A stretch of 64,000 nucleotides of DNA from Hadesarchaea archaeon. GTDB lineage: Archaea > Hadarchaeota > Hadarchaeia > Hadarchaeales > Hadarchaeaceae. Positions within the stretch are counted from its first letter, which is position 1. Every line of letters starts with the position of its first letter. This document shows positions 59,248 to 64,000 of this stretch, in pieces. The position numbers and the translations under genes are program-made. The notes under the pieces are model-generated. The model searched no databases. It worked only from the letters and a program-made list of their open reading frames with translations, and was not told the origin of the DNA. The stretch spans positions 1 through 64,000 of the forward strand of contig JAPDJH010000004.1 in NCBI GenBank assembly GCA_029259175.1, in the 5' to 3' direction.

Positions 59248-61053
59248 TTAGCCCTTTTCGATCCAAGCCTCATGCCAAAGTGTAAGACCCAACAGGACCC
59301 ATAACTTCTCAAGATTAAGAACGGGATTACTCATTAATCGTCTCACATATTTTCTATTGAAATATTTTCCGAGATCCGTTTTCCACAATTTATCATCGAT
59401 TGTTTCGAAGAGTGATTTCAAGAACCGCTCATCTCGAGTGATGTGAGATCCGAACCCTATCTTTTTTTTGTAAAGCGTGGTCGGCGGCAAAAGATCTAAC
59501 ATGCTCTTCTTGAATAGGTATTTGCCTGCCGGTCCCTTCGCATTCATGCGAGGCGGGATACAAAGAGCATAGGTAATGAATTCCATATCTAGATATGGAT
59601 AGCGTACTTCGATACCTGGCAGAGCCACATACTCGCCAAGTCTAAATAATTTCTCGGGAAGTCTCCCCTTAAATTCCACTAGTGAAACAATGTGGTAAAA
59701 GTCGTTAAACCCCATCCCAAACACATTGGGGGTGTCGAAAAACGAAAACGAACTCCTGAATTGAAGATCAAACATTTTCCTTTTTTCCCATTCACAAAAA
59801 ACTACTGACCAAAACGGTATTCCGTGTCTACTTCTTAGAAGATCTGGTAGAAGCTCAGAAATGATGCTTCGCCTGACACCCCCAACCAGATTGGTGGCAA
59901 AATTGACCAAACTTTTTGGAAAGACCTTCAGAGATCCCGCCAATTGGTGGGCCACAAATAACCAGCGGTAAATAGGATATCCACAAAAAAGTTCGTCCGG
60001 TCCTAAACCATTTAACCAAAGGTTAATTTTCCTCTTTCTCATTTCTCTGAAGATGTGGTGCATAAAAACAGCCACGGCATGAGATATGGGTTCGGGACTG
60101 CTCTCCACCATGTCGGACAAGTAAGCTCGCACGTCTTCGTGAGAAATGACAGACTCGTAATGTTGGGTGCCAAACTTTTCCGCTACTTGCTTTGCATCCG
60201 AGAATTCGTTATAAACACTTCCTTCCATGCTTGTCGCAAATGTGTAAATTGGTCTGTCACATAATTGGGACGCGAAAGCTACTAGGGCTGCAGAGTCTAT
60301 CCCTCCACTAAGAGGAATCCCTATTCTAGCTTCTCGATCAATTCTCTTTTCAATGATACGTGGAAGCATTTCTCTGATTTTCTTCACGGTCTTCTCTTCA
60401 CTCTCGTTATAATTGATTTGGATGTCTAGCATTTCCCAATATTTCTTCTCTCGGACTGAACCTTTTTCACAGATAAGCACCGTTCCAAATTTCAATTTTT
60501 TCATCCCTTGGTAAAGCGTAAGCGGAGGAGGGACAAATCTCAAAGTGAGATAATGGTATACTGCTTCCGTGTTTACTTGTGGTTTTATTACGTCAGCATT
60601 TAAAAGTACTTCAAGTCTAGAAGAAAAAACAAGCTGATCATCCACCGGAACATAGTAAAGTGGGGATTCCCCAATCTTGTCTCGTGAGAGAAGCAGTCTC
60701 TCCCTTTTAGAATCCCAAACTGCTAGTGAAAAGGGGCCGTTTAACATCCCTATAAACTTAGTGTCGTATTTCAGATAGAGATATGCCGCGAGCTCTGCAT
60801 CGCTTGTGATTTCATTTTTTTTAGAAAGTTGTTGTTTTAACCAATCAAAATTATAAATTCTTCCGGAAAAGGCGACCACGATGGATTTATCGTTGTTGTA
60901 GCCAACTACCGGTCCTTCTGATTTAAAATCTCTGGTTCCCAGCAAAATTACTTTGTTGTCAACATAAGAATCTGAAGGACGGCCGATGGCTTTTTTTAAT
61001 TTGCTTAAATATTGCTCGGCATTAGGTCCACATGCTCCAGCTATAAGACCCAT
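59248..61053 (-). CDS. asparagine synthase-like amidotransferase lacking the glutaminase cysteine
   Basis: A 601-residue AsnB-like protein. The C-terminal synthetase domain is intact (IPLSGGIDSAALVAF PP-loop; LNGLGPDELFCGYPIY; YPYLDMEFITYALC). The N-terminal Ntn glutaminase-like domain (residues 1-190, with RDKIGESPLYYVPV) starts MGLIAGACGPN, without the catalytic Cys-2 of the family. Hence it should use free ammonia or another nucleophile. Similar proteins occur in surface polysaccharide clusters and may amidate a uronic acid or other sugar carboxylate. Confidence 0.88.
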   Translation of the reverse strand: MGLIAGACGPNAEQYLSKLKKAIGRPSDSYVDNKVILLGTRDFKSEGPVVGYNNDKSIVVAFSGRIYNFDWLKQQLSKKNEITSDAELAAYLYLKYDTKFIGMLNGPFSLAVWDSKRERLLLSRDKIGESPLYYVPVDDQLVFSSRLEVLLNADVIKPQVNTEAVYHYLTLRFVPPPLTLYQGMKKLKFGTVLICEKGSVREKKYWEMLDIQINYNESEEKTVKKIREMLPRIIEKRIDREARIGIPLSGGIDSAALVAFASQLCDRPIYTFATSMEGSVYNEFSDAKQVAEKFGTQHYESVISHEDVRAYLSDMVESSPEPISHAVAVFMHHIFREMRKRKINLWLNGLGPDELFCGYPIYRWLFVAHQLAGSLKVFPKSLVNFATNLVGGVRRSIISELLPDLLRSRHGIPFWSVVFCEWEKRKMFDLQFRSSFSFFDTPNVFGMGFNDFYHIVSLVEFKGRLPEKLFRLGEYVALPGIEVRYPYLDMEFITYALCIPPRMNAKGPAGKYLFKKSMLDLLPPTTLYKKKIGFGSHITRDERFLKSLFETIDDKLWKTDLGKYFNRKYVRRLMSNPVLNLEKLWVLLGLTLWHEAWIEKG

Positions 61054-61112
61054 CATTTCACAATCATTTCATTCAATTTTAAACCTTCTAGCGTTGACAT
61101 TCAAGCGATAAC

Positions 61113-62096
61113 ATGGGGTCTCCGCTAGTCTCAGTGATAATGCCGGTCTACAACGCTAGCAAATATCTCCCAGAGGCCATTGAGGGAATTCTCAACCAAA
61201 GCTTTTCGGATTTTGAATTCATCATAATAGATGATGGATCTTCTGATGATAGTCCTAAAATTATCAGGAAATATGTAAAACGGGACAAGCGAATAAAGGT
61301 TCTGACCAACAAAGAGAACAGAGGTTCTGTAAAATGTAGAAACATGGGGTTAAAATTGGCTCGTGGAAAATATGTCGCTGTTGAAGATGCAGATGATGTC
61401 TCTCTTCCAAATAGGTTGGAAGTTCAGGTACAATATCTAGAAGATAATCCCCAAGTTGTCCTGTTAGGGACTTCATATCATATCATAGATGAAACCGGAG
61501 AAATATTGACAACTGTCGAAGTTCCAACCAAAGATAAAGTACTGAGAAGGATATTGCTCAAGAATAATCCTATCGACCATGGTTCCATAATGTTTAGAAG
61601 GAAGGAAATATGTAGAATAGGAGGATATCGAGAAGAGTTTGTATATGCCCACGATTATGATTTGATTTTGAGAGCACTAGAAATCGGAGAAATCCACAAC
61701 CTTTCTTCAATTCATCACAAGTGGAGATTTAGAAAAGAATCCATCTCCGCTAAAAAATTTGCTCTCCAAACTGCCTTCAGCAGATTAGCTCGAAAACTAG
61801 CTCTCGAACGTTTGAACTACGGACGTGAAATAAGTCCTCTAAAACCCGAGCCTATGAGGTTCCAAATCGATCCTGAAATTCAGTTTCAGCTTAGAGTGTG
61901 TAAAATGCTCGTATGGGGCGGTAAGTTCAAAAGGGCCAGAAAAGAAGCTTTAGTACTAATGAACAATCCTGCCATTTCGTCTTGGATCCGAATCTATCTT
62001 TCGGCGCTCTATCTCTGGACTCATATGGGAAAGATAGCGTACCCTCTTCAAAGAAAAATCATTAGTACTCTTCTAAATCAAGGAATCATACTCTAA
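61113..62096 (+). CDS. family 2 glycosyltransferase
   Basis: GT-A fold glycosyltransferase of 327 residues. Residues 1-200 contain VSVIMPVYNASKYLPEAIEG, FEFIIIDDGSSDDSP, NRGSVKCRNMGLKLARGKYV and AVEDADDVSLPNRLE (the metal-binding DxD region), then the acceptor site EFVYAHDYDLILRALE. The C-terminal 120 residues are helical. It should add a sugar to the lipid-linked glycan. No transmembrane segment. Overlaps the convergent GT4 gene by 4 bp. Confidence 0.92.
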   Translation: MGSPLVSVIMPVYNASKYLPEAIEGILNQSFSDFEFIIIDDGSSDDSPKIIRKYVKRDKRIKVLTNKENRGSVKCRNMGLKLARGKYVAVEDADDVSLPNRLEVQVQYLEDNPQVVLLGTSYHIIDETGEILTTVEVPTKDKVLRRILLKNNPIDHGSIMFRRKEICRIGGYREEFVYAHDYDLILRALEIGEIHNLSSIHHKWRFRKESISAKKFALQTAFSRLARKLALERLNYGREISPLKPEPMRFQIDPEIQFQLRVCKMLVWGGKFKRARKEALVLMNNPAISSWIRIYLSALYLWTHMGKIAYPLQRKIISTLLNQGIIL

Positions 62097-63244
62097 CATC
62101 TTTTTAGAACACCGAGAAGAATTTTGTGGATTTTTTTCGAGTTATTCTCCGCATTGAAATTCCTTTGTGCATATTTGTAAGCTTTTTCAACAATTCGTCT
62201 GAGCTTCTTAGGATTTCGTAATACTTGAAGTATTTTGGTGGCCAGTTCCCTATGATCGCCGGGAGTATATAAAAAACCAGTTTTCCCATCATGCACGAGC
62301 TCTGGTGTGGCTCCCGATCGAGCGCCAATCACCGGAAGTCTACTAAGCATTGCTTCGATGGTAACTAGACCAAACGCTTCAGACCGAGAACATACTAAAA
62401 ACACATCGGCCTGAGTTCTAATTGAGGATAAATCTGGGACTCTGGAGAAAAACACCACCTCATTCTTAACTCCTACTCTCTCAACTAGATCCTCCAGTTC
62501 CTTTTTATATGGAGATCCATTACCAACAATCCAGAGCTCTGCTTTCAATCCAACTTTCTTCAGTTCTAAAATCGCCCGTATGGCATCTGAATGCCCTTTA
62601 TTAGGATGAAGTCGTCCAACCATCAACAGGATGATTTTTTTCCGCGATTTTTTTCTTCTTTGCTTCAGATTAGCCTCCACACCATCATAGACCACGTGCA
62701 CCTTACTTTTTGGGAAAAACCTGCCAAATTTCTTCCTCACAGCTTTTGAAACTACGATAACTTCGCATGACATTCGATCTACCAACTTCATCGTTCTACG
62801 GAGACCTAAATCAAAGTGGAGTCCGAAATCTTCCTCAATGAATTCTCGGATATGCCACACGTGAGGTTTGCCGACTAAAATTGCTGCTACCCCTCCAACA
62901 GGCGACACCAACGCATTAGAATAAATAAGGTCTACATCTAGCTCTCTCGCTTTAGAAGCTATTAATACAGAGAAAAGTCCTATGTTTAAAACTTTCAGGA
63001 TTTTTACTATCATGTCGAAAAATGGATTTCTCTTTGGGCTGGCCCACCACGCTGGAAGCAATTTTCGTGTAAGTACAACATAGTGTATTCTTGCCCTTTT
63101 CAAATCGTTTTCGAAATTTCCACGATTAGGTAAAACAACATAGCAATCGACCCCAAGCTTACGCAAACCTTTAATCAGGCTCAAAAGAGCCACGTTTGAG
63201 CCGTCATATCTACTACTAGAAAACGTCACAAATAAGACTTTCAT
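62093..63244 (-). CDS. family 4 glycosyltransferase
   Basis: GT-B fold glycosyltransferase of 383 residues. The N-terminal domain starts VLFVTFSSSRYDGSNVALLS; the C-terminal GT4 domain has ILLMVGRLHPNKGHSDAI, FFSRVPDLSSIRTQADVFL and CSRSEAFGLVTIEAMLSRLPVIG with the nucleotide-sugar Glu pair EAFGLVTIE. It transfers a sugar from a nucleotide donor in glycan assembly. The sulfatase-like gene lies 11 bp upstream on the same strand. Confidence 0.92.
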   Translation of the reverse strand: MKVLFVTFSSSRYDGSNVALLSLIKGLRKLGVDCYVVLPNRGNFENDLKRARIHYVVLTRKLLPAWWASPKRNPFFDMIVKILKVLNIGLFSVLIASKARELDVDLIYSNALVSPVGGVAAILVGKPHVWHIREFIEEDFGLHFDLGLRRTMKLVDRMSCEVIVVSKAVRKKFGRFFPKSKVHVVYDGVEANLKQRRKKSRKKIILLMVGRLHPNKGHSDAIRAILELKKVGLKAELWIVGNGSPYKKELEDLVERVGVKNEVVFFSRVPDLSSIRTQADVFLVCSRSEAFGLVTIEAMLSRLPVIGARSGATPELVHDGKTGFLYTPGDHRELATKILQVLRNPKKLRRIVEKAYKYAQRNFNAENNSKKIHKILLGVLKRC

Positions 63245-63255
63245 TTTCTGTTCAC

Positions 63256-64000
63256 CTATTCTACCTCAAACCAAGGTACTTCCAGAAGCGCTGGATGAGA
63301 ATAATCAAAAATGTGTCCGTAAAATCCATCTTCTCCTAAAAGCTCTCCGTGATCAGAGGTTATCACCGTTTTTCCAGGCAATTTTTTCACAAGTTTTGCG
63401 ATGTGTTTTAACACATTTTCTACTTCTCGGCGATATATTTCACGCAGTCCCTCTTGCCCATATTTTTTCGCAATTATTTCGATATACTGAAAATCCGCCA
63501 AACCTAGTTTTTTTCTAATTTTTATTGTAGTCACAGGGCCTAACACTCTACTCGCCAATCTGCCGAGCAACGCACGTAATTTAGTTATGCTTTGATAGGA
63601 TAAATCTTTCTTGAGCGAAGAATTCCAAGCGGGGGGGATGTAACCTAGAGTTAGATATGGCGTGTGGGGCTGCAAGTAATGCGCTATTATTTTTTTTCCA
63701 GGAAATTCCTTTTTCACTTGCAACACAGCCTCGTTCATAACTAATGGTGGAACCGTGTTATACTTCCGATCCCATCCATAATCCCACACGTCGATTATTT
63801 TGTAAAAATGCCCCACGGCATTGAATGCATCTTTGCTTCCCGCCGCGATCCCTTTAGAGTTAACATAAGGATGAGCCGAAACATAAACAACATTGGTCAA
63901 TCTTTTGTTGCCGAACAAAGCCTTAAGCCAGCCTTGGGTGTCCGAAGCTGGGGAGAGAACTTTCTTCAGCTTGCCACGCAAATATTTCTTATAGACAATT
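63256..64000 (-). CDS. sulfatase/alkaline-phosphatase superfamily protein (5' end outside window)
   Basis: At least 241 residues; the frame remains open to the window edge upstream of the first candidate start (TTG at 63981), so the gene is probably truncated by the window. The C-terminal metal site is TVITSDHGELLGEDGFYGH; IIAHYLQPHTPYLTLGY is the typical central strand; NVVYVSAHPYVNSKG precedes. Such proteins in archaeal glycan clusters may hydrolyse or transfer sulfate or phosphate groups. The nucleophile region lies in the part not seen. Confidence 0.8.
   Translation of the reverse strand, partial: IVYKKYLRGKLKKVLSPASDTQGWLKALFGNKRLTNVVYVSAHPYVNSKGIAAGSKDAFNAVGHFYKIIDVWDYGWDRKYNTVPPLVMNEAVLQVKKEFPGKKIIAHYLQPHTPYLTLGYIPPAWNSSLKKDLSYQSITKLRALLGRLASRVLGPVTTIKIRKKLGLADFQYIEIIAKKYGQEGLREIYRREVENVLKHIAKLVKKLPGKTVITSDHGELLGEDGFYGHIFDYSHPALLEVPWFEVE

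Overview
The window is a chromosomal segment of an archaeon, almost certainly from a thermophilic euryarchaeal-type lineage. This rests on archaeal marker genes: Nop5 with fibrillarin, family B DNA polymerase, RadA, an LSm protein, Nmd3, Tfx, archaeal ThrRS and ProRS, pantoate kinase, ApgM, AglB, and inositol-phosphate synthase with a CDP-alcohol phosphotransferase. TATA boxes, many GTG/TTG starts and very GC-rich structured RNA candidates agree. I cannot name the genus; no methanogenesis gene is present.

Layout. 0.2-7.2 kb: rubrerythrin, the box C/D RNP pair, methionine aminopeptidase, a coiled-coil membrane protein, Tfx and PolB. 7.2-7.65 kb: a strongly structured GC-rich noncoding stretch. 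7.6-14 kb: MetE split into separate N- and C-terminal genes, a PrsW-like protease pair, Yip1, and a transglutaminase-JAMM operon. 14-21 kb: B3/B4 protein, Cas2-like locus A, DNA glycosylase, acylphosphatase, HAD phosphatase, IlvBN and Nmd3. 21.8-31 kb: ThrRS, an MFS transporter, an acidic secreted protein, Cas2-like locus B, ApgM with a SerK-like protein, a box C/D-like RNA, RadA and LSm. 31-32.3 kb: a small operon with a stand-alone CARF-like protein. 32.8-39 kb: CoA synthesis (pantoate kinase, CoaBC, CoaD), ProBA and NAD salvage (PncA-PncB). 39-50 kb: methyltransferase, Xaa-Pro peptidase, ProRS, inositol lipid genes, an endonuclease IV-like protein, HisRS and AglB, then tRNA-Arg(TCT). 50.5-54.7 kb: a minus-strand sulfate-activation cluster (TauE-like, phosphatase-like, CysN, CysD, two ribbon-helix-helix proteins). 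54.8-64 kb: an AT-rich surface-glycan island with flippase, sugar-nucleotide genes, an enolase-superfamily enzyme, an AsnB-like amidotransferase, two glycosyltransferases and a sulfatase-like protein cut by the window end.

The most unusual finding is a pair of unlinked Cas2-like solo genes (15055-15345 and 26846-27085). Each is bracketed by 18-bp near-perfect inverted repeats with a 2-nt asymmetric centre. All copies within a locus have one orientation. One copy lies in frame immediately after the Cas2 fold, one sits about 55-61 bp upstream of the start codon just beyond the TATA box, and three or four more follow upstream. The two families (ACTACGAACCTTCGTAGT and, on the other strand, ATGACAAACCTTTGTCAT) share 12 of 18 positions and differ only by three compensatory base-pair changes. 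No Cas1, Cas4, effector gene or ordinary CRISPR array is visible. I consider this a candidate undescribed Cas2-plus-palindrome system.
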